Source of the DNA: Bos javanicus
Lineage: Eukaryota > Chordata > Mammalia > Artiodactyla > Bovidae
NCBI RefSeq assembly: GCF_032452875.1
Contig: NC_083882.1
Span: 62,015,614 to 62,079,613 of the forward strand
Direction: 5' to 3'
Length of the DNA stretch: 64,000 bases
Part shown: in pieces, positions 13,150-24,000 of the stretch
How the letters are laid out: each line of letters begins with the position of its first letter
How positions within the stretch are numbered: the stretch's first letter is position 1
Made by a program: the position numbers and the translations under genes
Notes under the pieces: generated by a model
Seen by the model: only the letters and a program-made list of their open reading frames with translations
Told to the model about the DNA's origin: nothing
Databases searched by the model: none

Positions 13150-13385
13150 TTGCCCGGTATGTGCCATTGATGCAATAAGCCTGGGCCCCCAGCTGAGCTG
13201 CATTTGGAAATGCCACTGAGCATGGTATACGCGCTTCACTTCCCTTTGCTGAAGCAAGACACTGTCAGGAATAGAGTGCATATGTGCCGCCAAGCCCACT
13301 CCTCCTCCATCACCCTGACCTCCACGGCTCTGCGGATGTCTGCCTGGGTGAAGCCACCACTCATGCGGAAAACAGCTCCTGCAGA
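13150..13385. other. GC- and CpG-rich islet in AT-rich intron
   Basis: About 235 bases are clearly richer in G+C and CpG than the flanks (for example tacgcgcttcac, gtgccgccaagcc, catgcggaaaac). They match none of the repeat families in the window that I recognise. Both a long minus frame (13,120-13,389) and a second minus frame stay open across most of it. It may be an exon with flanks, a processed-gene fragment or a conserved regulatory element. Confidence 0.5.
13320..13378 (-). CDS. Candidate exon (or conserved element) in a GC-rich islet
   Basis: Weak candidate. On the minus strand an acceptor-like aattgatctgcag precedes 59 nt ending at GGAG|GTCAGG; an alternative donor six bases on is CAGG|GTGATG. 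Read with one leading base it fits the two-base overhang of the exon ending at 49,439, and gives SCFPHEWWLHPGRHPQSRG with one base left over, which fits the candidate exon at 8.2 kb. A second frame is also open and has higher GC at third positions (VFRMSGGFTQADIRRAVE), so the frame is uncertain. The surrounding 240 bases are much more GC- and CpG-rich than the AT-rich flanks. It could instead be a processed-gene fragment or a conserved non-coding element. Confidence 0.25.
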
Positions 13386-15194
13386 TCAATTCATAGGATT
13401 TAGGGACATTTAACTTCCATCAAGCCCACATCATCTTATTGGTATTTGAGGACTAACTCATTACTAAACATTAATGGCCATAATATAGGGAGTTGTATAT
13501 TTCCCAGGGGAAGGGGGAAAAAAACCCAATCTAGAAATTTCCCACTCTGAGACTAGAAAACAGAGGAAACCACTATTAAAACCTAGTTATTTTTATCTGC
13601 GTTTTTATAAGCTTAAGTAAAACAAAATTATAACATATTGACCCTTGGGGTGTGACTGAAGGTTATGTGCCTTTTAAAAAGGTGTTAAGATTATAAATTA
13701 CAATTTTTGATGAATTATTTTCATAATCATTTATCTTTTATGCTATCTCAAAAATGTAAGAGACACATGAATAGCCCTTTTGAATTTTGAATCATGAACA
13801 CATGTGAAAGGTTTAGAAGTATAGTAGATGGTAGGAACTAACAGGTTGTCATTTTTGAACCTTAGAAGAATTGGCAAATACTGGAAACACATTTTCTTTT
13901 AATAGGATAAAGAATTAAAACTTTATTCTCATTAATGATTTCTCAAATCTATATTATTATGCTTAAAAAAAATCTAACTTGGTAATGTTAAAATATCTAA
14001 AATCAAAGAGTTAGTATATAATTTACCAAGCATTAGTACAGTCTAATTCTAGATATTATTATACTTTTATTAAAATGTTTATTGTAATGACTCCAATTTT
14101 TTAAAAGCTTTATAATGCTAACATAGTCTTATAAGAAAAGAATTTAAAAAGCAAAATGCTGTAAATTTGTCCTGCAGAAGCCGCTTTTATCACTTTTTGT
14201 AGAAAAGAAAAATTATAGAGCAAAAACCTCCATGTGTAATGTAATAATACTATCCCCAGATGCCATAATTAAATCCAGATATCATATTTGATTAATAGAA
14301 AGAAAGCAAGAAATGGTGTGAAATTAATTTCACTAATCATTGCGCTAATACATACAATTTAAAAGAAAGTTTCTCACATAAATATTGATCATAAATCTCT
14401 GCTGGAATAATAAGCTGAATCTAGAAAGACAATGAAAATCACACTACAGAGCCTATAATTCTAAAAAGCTGCTAAATTTTTCTTTTATGTCATCATGGAC
14501 AAAATAAAATATTGGATCTTATGCTACAGCTGTATTGAAACTTTTAATATATTTTAAATTGTGCAAATAGTATTTTTCTAAGTAAGATGCATTGGGGTAA
14601 ATCAATTGACACAATGATACCATTGTACACAAGCTGAGTTCTATAGAGAATCAACCTATACTAGAGTAGAATTCTGTTACTCAACTTCCTTTGTGCCAGG
14701 AACCTGTCATGTGGGATTGAATCCATATGAAATTTGACTTGCCAAGCCCATCACCTATATTTTATATGTCCATCAAATAAACAAAGGTCCACAAAGTTCA
14801 ATACAGGGTAAGCATCAGAATGAACAACCAAGAAATAAATACTGCTTCAGATTAACGACTCAGAAACTACACATTTCAAAAGGGTATAGGTCATAACAAG
14901 TGAACAATTAGTTTCCATTAACATTCATATGTGTGATATGGTATATTTTCATCTTAATTTACCAACTCATGTCTTGTATACCATATTTCCTAATGTTTTT
15001 CTAATGAATTCCCTTAAAAGTCAGAGTGCTATGGAAGAAATACATTTTGTAATAGAGAAAAGAAACAAATTAGCACTTCAGAGTGCTATAATACAATTAT
15101 GCCTCAGATGATTAAAAATTCTGTGGGGAAAAATATGAGACAGTGTAAACAAAAATAAAAACTGAAGGTGTACTTGGAGCACTCATATAAACAA
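13386..15194. other. Unique AT-rich intron
   Basis: No repeat or exon recognised between the GC-rich islet and the inverted repeat at 15.2 kb. Confidence 0.5.
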
Positions 15195-15283
15195 CAAGAA
15201 CACAAACAGCAAATGAGTTGAACAGATTTGTTTATAAATCCTCTGCTCAACTGAGAGCAAAATATTTGCTGTTTGTGTTCTTG
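15195..15283. repeat. Perfect 20-bp inverted repeat, 49-base loop
   Basis: The left arm caagaacacaaacagcaaat (15,195-15,214) is the exact reverse complement of 15,264-15,283. Inside, gttgaacag (15,217-15,225) can pair with ctgctcaac (15,243-15,251) with one mismatch, so a longer interrupted stem is possible. Confidence 0.9.
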
Positions 15284-15461
15284 ATTTCTGTTTTCATGGA
15301 AAGAAGTTGCTTTGAAGTTGTCTGGACAGTTTTCTTTTTACTCCAGTTAGTTTAGCAAAGCAGAGTTTAAAGAGCTTATGGGAGGTTAAAATAAACCCCA
15401 AATTAAGCCCTGCAAGTAACTTAGGGCAATTATCTTCCTCTTTTTAGATCCAATGTAATAA

Positions 15462-15770
15462 ATTCTCAGGTGGCTCAGTGCTAAGAATCTGCCTGCAAGG
15501 TAGGAGACACAGGTTTGATCCTTGGCTCAGGAAGATCCCCTGTAGTAGGAAACAGCAACCCACTCCAATGTTCTTGCCTGGAGAATCCCAGGGACAGAAG
15601 AGCCTGGTGGGCTGCTGTCTATGGGGTTGCACAAAGTCGGACACGACCGAAGCGACTTAGCAGCAGCAGCAGCCAGTATTCTTGCCAGGAAAATTCCATG
15701 GACACAGGAACCTGGCAGGCTACAGTTCATGGGTGCGCAAAAAGAGTCAGACACGACTTAGCAACTAAAT
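15462..15770 (+). mobile_element. Composite Bov-tA / BovA SINE
   Basis: A tRNA-like head and a first monomer end in 'gacttagcagcagcagcagc' (a Bov-A2-type tail). A second partial monomer 'cagtattcttgcc…gacacgacttagcaactaa' follows at once. This is longer than a normal Bov-tA; it is either nested or a recombinant of two SINEs. Confidence 0.82.
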
Positions 15771-16415
15771 CACAAGTCAATTCTCACAATTTAGTGGGTC
15801 TTCTATTTTAAAAGGTCACAGCCCCTGCCCCTCCCTGACCCTTTGGGAAAGAAGATACACCTGGCAGAAGTAGGAGGACATGACTGTTCATCAAACTGGA
15901 CAGACTGCCCTTCCAGCAATTCCATCCCAGCTGCTTACGGAGGGACTGCTTCCACTGTCCCCAGGGTACAAGTGGTCAATGAGCTAATTGCAGCAGCAAC
16001 GATTTATGTGTAAGATTGTATGTTGTCTGATAATTGCAGGCACAAAAACTGCCCAGATACGAAGCTGGCCCAAAGACATCTCTTTTCAAATGTAGAGAGG
16101 TAGAACTTAAACCTTTGTGAAAAGGAAATTCTGGAGAATTTCTTAGAAAAAAAATTTTTGTTTCCACATTCATGTCTTTTAACATCTATTCCATATTCAA
16201 ATTCTGAGAAATTCTATCCCCCAGTTGGGAATGGTCTTTTATTATTTGAAGATTTCAAACGTTTCAGTAGCCTAATATGTTAAATGAAGGTAGAAAGTTA
16301 CCTTGGCATTGTGAAATATATTCTGAAAACAGCTTTTAGTAATGACTACTACTTAATTCTGTACTATGGAAAGTCTCCTTGTCCACCTTTCATACACTCA
16401 TTTTATATACAGTTG

Positions 16416-16600
16416 AACCGCCTGTCAAGCAGGAGATGCGGCTTTGATCCTTGGGTTGGGAAGACCCTCTGGAGAAGGGAATGGCAACCCACTCCAGTAC
16501 TCTTGCCTGGAAAATTCTATGGACAGAGGAGCGTGGTGGGCTACAGTCCATGAGATGGCAAAGAGTCAAACACAACTTAGCAACTAAACAACAACAACAA
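16416..16600 (+). mobile_element. Bov-tA SINE, 5'-truncated
   Basis: Begins inside the tRNA-like head ('gaaccgcctgtcaagcagga'), contains a complete monomer and ends in an (aac)n tail that abuts the Tigger-like element. Confidence 0.87.
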
Positions 16601-16818
16601 GACCCTTGAACAACAAGGGTTTGAACTATGCAGGTCCACTTACATGTGGATTTTTTTTTTTCAATAAATACATACCAAGTACTATGCAAGCCATAGTTGG
16701 TTAAATCGGAAGATGTGGAACCCTGGATATGGAGGGCCAACTGAAAAGCTGTCTTGAGGATTTTCAACTGTGCTGGGGATGGCACACCAAAGCCTTCAGT
16801 GTTCAAGGGTCAACTGTA
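16601..16818 (+). mobile_element. Non-autonomous Tigger/pogo-like DNA transposon remnant
   Basis: The left end gacccttgaac (16,601-16,611) and the right end gttcaagggtc (16,801-16,811) are perfect 11-bp inverted repeats around a 0.2-kb body with 'aaatcggaagatgtggaacc'. The last bases of the left terminus are replaced by the tail of the adjoining SINE. The family name is tentative. Confidence 0.65.
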
Positions 16819-16999
16819 CAAAGTAAATAACTCTAAACAACATGCATATTAAGTGAAGAGGGTAATATATAAAAGTACATTTCTGAAGGACATTTTAAGA
16901 GTCCGAAAAAGTACCCAGAAAACTACAAAATCACAAGGTTAGAACTTTTTGGTAGCTCTCTAGTTTCTCCTTTTGCTTTGTTCCAGAACTATATCTAAG

Positions 17000-17320
17000 A
17001 AATCTCAGAATTTTTAAAGAAGCAGCTTTATTTTTCAACTCTTTAAGATAATTTTAGATTTCACCTTTTATGTTAACATCTTACATAGGCATTGTACAAT
17101 TATCAAAACTAAGAAATTAACATTGGTGGCAATACAACTAGCTCAACCAGAGGCTCTACTTGAATTTCACCAAGTTTTCCACTAATGCTCCTTTTCTGTT
17201 TCAGGACTTAATCCAGGACATCATGTTGCATTTAGTTATAGTATCTCCTTAGTCTAATCTATGATAGCTGATTGGTACTAATAGTTCTGAAAGAAAGCAA
17301 AGGGAGAAACGAGAGAGCTC
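17000..17320 (-). mobile_element. Old L1M 3' UTR, part 1
   Basis: Antisense L1M-type 3' UTR ('atcttacataggcattgtac', 'gaatttcaccaagttttcca', 'atctccttagtctaatctat'). It continues on the far side of the BovB cluster at about 20,040, so one ancient element was split by later insertions. Confidence 0.65.
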
Positions 17321-17329
17321 CAAAAACAT

Positions 17330-18412
17330 TCTAACCTTTAGGCTTCAACAATGCATGAATTGAGAACTTCCAAATGTACAAGCTGTATTTTAAAAAGGCA
17401 GAGGAACCAGAAATCAAGTTGCCACTATCTGGATCATATAAAAAGCAAGAGAATTTCAGAGAAACATCTACTTCTGCTTCATTTACTATGCTAAAGCCTT
17501 TGACTGTGTGGATCACAACAAACTGAGGAAAATTCTTAAGGAGATGGGAATACAAGACCACCGTATCTGCCTCCTGCCACACCAGTGCAAGTCAACAAGC
17601 AACAGCTAAACCAGGCATGGAACAACAGACTGATCAAGTACATCATGTGACATGCCAGGCTGGATGAATCACAAGCTGGAGTCAAGATTGCCAGGAGAAA
17701 TATCATTAACCTCAAATATGCAGATGACACTACTATTCTGGCAGAAAGTGAAGAGGAACTAAAGAGCCTCTTGATAAGGGGGAGAGGGAAAAAGCTAGCT
17801 TAAAACTCAACATTCAAAAAACGAAGATCATGGCATCCGGTCCCATCACTTCATGGCAAAGAGATGGGGAAACAGTGGAAACAGTGACAGACTTTATTTT
17901 CTTGGGCTCCAAAATCACTGCAGATGGTGACTGCAGAAACGAAAAATTTTTTTTTCTTTTCTTTTCTTTTTTAACTTTACAATATTGTATTGGTTCTGCC
18001 ATATATCAAAATGAATCCACCACAGGTATACATGTGTTCCCCATCCTGAACCCTCCTCCCTCCTCCCTCCCCATACCATCCCTCTGGGTCATCCCAGTGC
18101 ACCAGCCCCAAGCATCCAGTATCGTGCATCGCACCTGGACTGGCGACTCATTTCATATATGATATTATACATGTTTCAATGCCATTCTCCCAAATCATCC
18201 CACCCTCTCCCTCTCCCACAGAGTCCAAAAGACTGTTAAAAAGACACCTGCTTCTTGGAAGAAAAGCTATGACAAACCTAGATGGTGTTTTAAAAAGTAG
18301 AACATCACTTCACTGACCAAGGTCTGTCTAGTCAAACCTATGGTTTCTCCAGTAGTCATGTATGGATGTGAGAGTTGGGCCCTAAAGAAGGCTTAGCACT
18401 GAAGAATTCATG
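17330..18412 (+). pseudogene. BovB LINE fragment A (reverse transcriptase core), broken
   Basis: BovB is the RTE-type LINE of ruminants. Plus-strand pieces at 17,330-17,945 and 18,237-18,412 encode degraded reverse transcriptase, including 'aaatatgcagatgacactac' (YADD box region) and 'ggatgtgagagttgggccct' downstream. Many stops and an internal deletion are present, and an L1 tail splits the copy. It ends abruptly where fragment B begins. Confidence 0.85.
17946..18236 (-). mobile_element. L1 3'-UTR fragment inserted in a BovB copy
   Basis: Polypyrimidine tail, then the same L1 3' UTR as at 20.7 kb ('ttttaactttacaatattgt' … 'cagagtccaaaagactgtt'). BovB sequence breaks at its left edge (…gactgcagaaacgaaaaa) and resumes at its right edge (aaaaagacacctgcttcttg), which shows a nested insertion. 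Confidence 0.88.
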
Positions 18413-18414
18413 CT

Positions 18415-20034
18415 TCTAAACTGTGGAGTTCCAATTGAGTTATTTCAAATACTAAAAGAGGATGCTGTGAAAGTGCTGAACTCAATATGCCAGCAAATTT
18501 GGAAAACTCAGCAGTGGCCACAGGACTGGAAAAGGTCAGTTTTCATTCCAATCCCAAAGAAAGGCAATGCCAAAGAATGCTCAAACTACTGCACAATTGC
18601 GCTCATCTCACACGCTAGCAAAGTAACGCTCAAAATTCTCCAAGCCAGGCTTCAACAGTATGTGAACCATGAACTTCCAGATGTTCAAGCTAGATTTAGA
18701 AAAGGCAGAGGAACCAGAGATCAAATTGCCAACATCCACTGGATCACCAAAAAAGTGAGAGAGTTCCAGAAAAACATCTATTTCTGCTTTATTGACTCTG
18801 CTAAAGCCTTTGACTGTGTCACTTTAGTTCAGTTGCTCAGTCGTGTCCGACTCTTTGCGACCCCATGAATCGCAGCACGCCAGGCCTCCCTGTCCATCAC
18901 CAACTCCCGGAGTTCACTGTGTTTGAGTCCATTGACTCAGTGATGCCATCCAGCCATAGCATCCTCTGTCATCCCCTTCTCCTCCTGCCCCCAATCCCTC
19001 CCAGCATCAGAGTCTTTTCCAATGAGTCAACTCTTCACATGAGGTGGCCAATGTACTGGAGTTTCAGCTTTAGCATCATTCCTTCCAAAGAATTCCCAGG
19101 GCTGATCTCCTTCAGAATGGACTGGTTGGATCTCCTTGCAGTCCAAGGGACTCTCAAGAGTCTTCTCCAACACCACAGTTCAAAAGCATCAATTCTTTGG
19201 CACTCAGCCTTCTTCACAGTCCAACACTCACATCCATACATGACCACAGGAAAAACCATAGCCTTGACTAGACGAACCTTTGTTGGCAAAGTAATGTCTC
19301 TGCTTTTGAATATGCTATCTAGGTTGGTCATAACTTTCTTTCCAAGGAGTAAGCGTCTTTTAATTTCATGGCTGCAGTCACCATCGGCAGTGATTTTGGA
19401 GCCCAAAAAAATAAAGTCTGACACCGTTTCCCCATCTATTTCCCATGAAGTGATGGGACCGGATGCCATGATCTTCGTTTTCTGAATGTTGAGCTTTAAG
19501 CCAACTTTTTCACTCTCCTCTTTCACTTTCATCAAGAGGCTTTTGAGTTCCTCTTCACTTTCTGCCATAAGGGTGGTGTCATCTGCATATCTGAGGTTAT
19601 TGATATTTCTCCTGGCAATCTTGATTCCAGCTTGTGTTTCTTCCAGTTCAGCGTTTCTCATGATGTACTCTGCATATAAGTTAAATAAGCAGGGTGACAA
19701 TATACAGCCTTAACGTACTCCTTTTCCTATTTGGAACCAGTCTGTTGTTCCATGTCCAGTTCTAACTGTTGCTTCCTGACCTGCATACAGATTTCTCAAG
19801 AGGCAGGTCAGGTGGTCTGGTATTCCCATCTCTTTCATAATTTTCCACAGTTTATTGTGATCCACACAGTCAAAGACTTTGGCATAGTCAAAAAAGCAGA
19901 AATAGATGTTTTTCTGGAACTCTCTTGCTTTTTCCATGATCCAGTGGATGCTGGCAATTTGATCTCTGGTTCCTCTGCCTTTTCTAAAACCAGCTTGACT
20001 GTGTGGATCAAAACAAACTGTGGAAAATTCTGAA
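18415..20034 (+). pseudogene. BovB LINE fragment B, split by an inverted BovB
   Basis: Plus-strand BovB covering the region just 5' of and into the reverse transcriptase (18,415-18,819; open from 18,410 to 18,868 in one frame). After a 1.2-kb antisense BovB it resumes at 19,995 ('ttgactgtgtggatcaaaac') and ends near 20,034. Because it restarts BovB upstream of where fragment A stopped, it is a separate copy or the product of a rearrangement. Confidence 0.8.
18820..19994 (-). mobile_element. 5'-truncated BovB LINE with target duplication
   Basis: Minus-strand BovB from its 3' end (18,820, 'actttagttcagttgctcag') back into the reverse transcriptase. The YADD catalytic box is intact at about 19,580 (LRYADDTTLMAESEEE). 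The frame is open over 19,700-19,035, with a stop just before it at about 19,710 and upstream RT in the same sense at 19,710-19,994. It is flanked by the 10-bp direct repeat ttgactgtgt (18,810-18,819 and 19,995-20,004), which marks insertion into fragment B. Confidence 0.88.
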
Positions 20035-20039
20035 AAAAT

Positions 20040-20645
20040 GAGAGTAAAACTAATCAGTAAAATATCCCTCAATTTAGGTTTGTCTTTTGTTTTTCTCATG
20101 ATTAGACTGAGGTAAAGGACTTAGGAGGAGGAATACTGTGGAAGTTTGTCTCCTCTTATCATTTCAGAAAGTACATGACATTCATATGTTTTACAACTAA
20201 TGTCATTAATTTTGATCATTTGGTTAAGATGCTATCTGCCAAGTAATTCTTCACTGTAAAATAACTACATTATCCCTTCTAAGTAATTATCATTTAAATA
20301 TATATGCTTCTAAAACTTATTTGGAAATATACTATTTTACCTTTAAATTTTACCCACTGACTTTAGCCTCTGTTGATGGATCCTGCCTGCAGCAGTTACT
20401 GTTATGCTGTTCTAAAGTAAATTTTCAATTTCTTTCATTCCTTCTACATTTATAATTGGTATTCTTTTATAAGGAAGAGTTGTTCCCCCAACATCCTCAT
20501 TCAATTACTTATTGAGGTATGTATATGTGTAAGTATAAACTCATGAATATTTATTCTTTGGCTCAGATTTATTCTCTTTCAAATTTTTCCAACTTTGGCC
20601 ACTGACAGCTTCTTCAGATTGTCCCCTGTGCCCTTTCAGCATTCC
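20040..20645 (-). mobile_element. Old L1M 3' UTR, part 2
   Basis: Continuation of the L1M 3' UTR: 'atatccctcaatttaggttt', 'tctcatgattagactgaggt', 'aaccattt'-like and 'cattccttctacatttataa' segments in the order expected for the family. It ends where the tail of the full-length L1 begins. Confidence 0.65.
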
Positions 20646-21030
20646 TCCATTTTATTTTATTTTATTTTATTTTTTTTGAGGTGTGATTTTTTTTTAATTT
20701 TATTTTATTTTTAAACTTTACATAATTGTATTAGTTTTGCCAAATATCAAAATGAATCCATCACAGGTATACATGTGTTCCCCATCCTGAACCCTCCTCC
20801 CTCCTCCCTCTCCATACCATCCCTCTGGGTCGTCCCAGTGCACTAGCCCCAAGCATCCAGTATCATGCATTGAACCTGGACTGGCATCTCATTTCATACA
20901 TGATATTTTACATGTTTCAATGTCTCCCAAATCTTCCCACCCTCTCCCTCTCCCACAGAGTCCATAAGACTGTTCCATACATCAGTGTCTCTTTTGCTGT
21001 CTCGTACACAGGGTTATTGTTGTCATCTTT

Positions 21031-24000
21031 CTAAATTCCATATATATGCGTTAGTATACTGTATTGGTGTTTTTCCTTCTGGCTTACTTCACTCTGTATA
21101 ATAGGCTCCAGTTTCATCCACCTCATTAGAATGGATTCAAATGAATTCTTTTTAATGGCTGAGTAATACTCCATTGTATATATGTACCACAGCTTTCTTA
21201 TCCATTCATCTGCTGATGGACATCTAGGTTGCTTCCATGTCCTGGCTATTATAAACAGTGCTGCAATGAACATTGGGGTACAGGTGTCTCCTTCCCTTCT
21301 GGTTTCCTCAGTGTGTATGCCCAGCAGTGGGATTGCTGGATCATAAGGCAGTTCTATTTCCAGTTTTTTAAGGAATCTCCACACTGTTCTCCATAGTGGC
21401 TGTACTAGTTTGCATTCCCACCAACAGTGTAAGAGGGTTCCCTTTTCTCCACACCCTCTCCAACATTTATTATTTGTAGACTTTTGGATCGCAGCCATTC
21501 TGACTGGTGTGGAATGGTACCTCATAGTGGTCTTGATTTGCATTTCTCTGATAATGAGTGATGTTGAGCATCTTTTCATGTGTTTGTTAGCCATCTGTAT
21601 GTCTTCTTTGGAGAAATGTCTATTTAGTTCTTTGGCCCATTTTTTGATTGGGTCATTTATTTTTCTGGAGTTGAGCTGTAGGAGTTGCTTGTATATTTTT
21701 GAGATTAGTTGTTTGTCAGTTGCTTCATTTGCTATTATTTTCTCCCATTCTGAAGGCTGTCTTTTCACCTTGCTGATAGTTTCCTTTATGTGCAGAAGCT
21801 TTTAAGGTTAATTAGGTCCCATTTGTTTATTTTTGTTTTTATTTCTGATATTCTGGGAGGTGGGTCATAGAGGATCCTGCTGTGATGTATGTCAGAGAGT
21901 GTTTTGCCTATGTTCTCCTCTAGGAGTTTTATAGTTTCTGGTCTTATGTTTAGATCTTTAATCCATTTTGAGTTTATTTTTGTGTATGGTGTTAGAAAGT
22001 GTTCTAGTTTCATTCTTTTACAAGTGGTTGACCAGTTTTCCCAGCACCACTTGTTAAAGAGATTGTCTTTAATCCATTGTATATTCTTGCCTCCTTTGTC
22101 AAAGATAAGGTGTCCATATGTGCGTGGATTTATCTCTGGGCTTTCTATTTTGTTCCACTGATCTATATTTCTCTCTTTGTGCCAGTACCATACTGTCTTG
22201 ATAACTGTGGCTTTGTAGTAGAGCCTGAAGTCAGGTAGGTTGATTCCTCCAGTTCCATTCTTCTTTCTCAAGATCGCTTTGGCTATTCGAGGATTTTTGT
22301 ATTTCCATACAAATTGTGAAATTACTTGTTCTAGCTCTGTGAAGAATACTGTTGGTAGCTGGATAGGGATTGCATTGAATCTATAAATTGCTTTGGGTAG
22401 TATACTCATTTTCACTATATTGATTCTTCCAATCCATGAACATGGTATATTTCTCCATCTATTAGTGTCCTCTTTGATTTCTTTCACCAGTGTTTTATAG
22501 TTTTCTATACATAGGTCTTTAGTTTCTTTAGGTAGATATACTCCTAAGTATTTTATTCTTTTCATTGCAATGGTGAATGGAATTGTTTCCTTAATTTCTC
22601 TTTCTGTTTTCTCATTATTAGTGTATAGGAATGCAAGGGATTTCTGTGTGTTGATTTTATATCCTGCAACTTTACTATAATCATTGATTATTTCTAGTAA
22701 TTTTCTGGTGGAGTCTTTAGGGTTTTCTATTTAGAGGATCATGTCATCTGCAAACAGTGAGAGTTTTACTTCTTCTTTTCCAATTTGGATTCCTTTTATT
22801 TCTTTTTCTGCTCTGATTGCTGTGGCCAAAACTTCCAAAACTATGTTGAATAGTAATCGTGAAAGTGGGCACCCTTGTCTTGTCCCTGACTTTAGAGGAA
22901 ATGCTTTCAATTTTTCACCATTGAGGATAATGTTTGCTGTGGGTTTGTCAAATATAGCTTTTATTATGTTGAGGTATGTTCCTTCTATTCCTGCTTTCTG
23001 GAGAGTTTTTATCATAAATGGATGTTGAATTTTGTCAAAGGCTTTCTCTACATCTATTGAGATAATCATATGGTTTTTATTTTTCAATTTGTTAATGTGG
23101 TGTATTACATTGATCGATTTGTGGATACTGAAGAATCCTTGCATCCCTGGGATAAAGCCCACTTGGTCACGGTTTATGATCTTTTTAATGTGTTGTTGGA
23201 TTCTGATTGCTAGAATTTTGTTAAGGATTTTTGCATCTATGTTCATCAGTGATATTGGCCTGTAGTTATCTTTTTTTGTGGCATCTTTGTCAGGTTTTGG
23301 TATTAGGGTGATGGTGGCCTCATAGAATGAGTTTGGAAGTTTACCTTCCTCTGCAATTTTCTGGAAGAGTTTGAGTAGGATAGGTGTTAGCTCTTCTCTA
23401 AATTTTTGGTAGAATTCAGCTGTGAAGCCATCTGGGCCGGGGCTTTTGTTTGCTGGAAGATTTTTGATTATAGTTTCAATTTCCGTGCTTGTGATGGGTC
23501 TGTTAAGATTTTCTATTTCTTTCTGGTTCAGTTTTGGAAAATTGTACTTTTCTAAGAATTTGTCCATTTCTTCCATGTTGTCCATTTTATTGGCATATAA
23601 TTGCTGATAGTAGTCTCTTATGAATCTTTGTATTTCTGTGTTGTCTGTTGTGATCTCTCCATTTTCATTTCTAATTTTATTGATTTGATTTTTCTCCCTT
23701 TGTTTCTTGATGAGTCTGGCTAATGGTTTGTCAATTTTATTTATCCTTTCAAAGAACCAGCTTTTGCCTTTGTTGATTTTTGCTATGGTCTCTTTTGCTT
23801 CTTTTGCATTTATTTCTGCTCTAATTTTTAAGATTTCTTTCCTTCTACTAACCCTGGGGTTCTTCACTTCTTCCTTTAATACTTTAGGTGTAGAGTTAGG
23901 TTATTTACTTGACTTTTTTCTTATTTCTTGAGGTATGCCTGTATTGCTAGGAACTTTCCCCTTAGGACTGCTTTTACAGTGTCCCACAGGTTTTGGGTTG

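Noticed and set aside
18410..18868. 152-codon plus-strand open frame resembling a reverse transcriptase gene
   Set aside because: It is a fragment of the BovB LINE running into an antisense BovB end, not a host gene.
18865..19485. 206-codon plus-strand open frame
   Set aside because: It is the antisense of the BovB reverse transcriptase 3' part; the real sense is the minus strand with the YADD box.
21410..21805. Plus-strand open frames with hydrophobic, membrane-like translations (also 22.7-25.9 kb)
   Set aside because: They are antisense of L1 ORF1/ORF2; hydrophobicity arises from reading A-rich coding sequence backwards.
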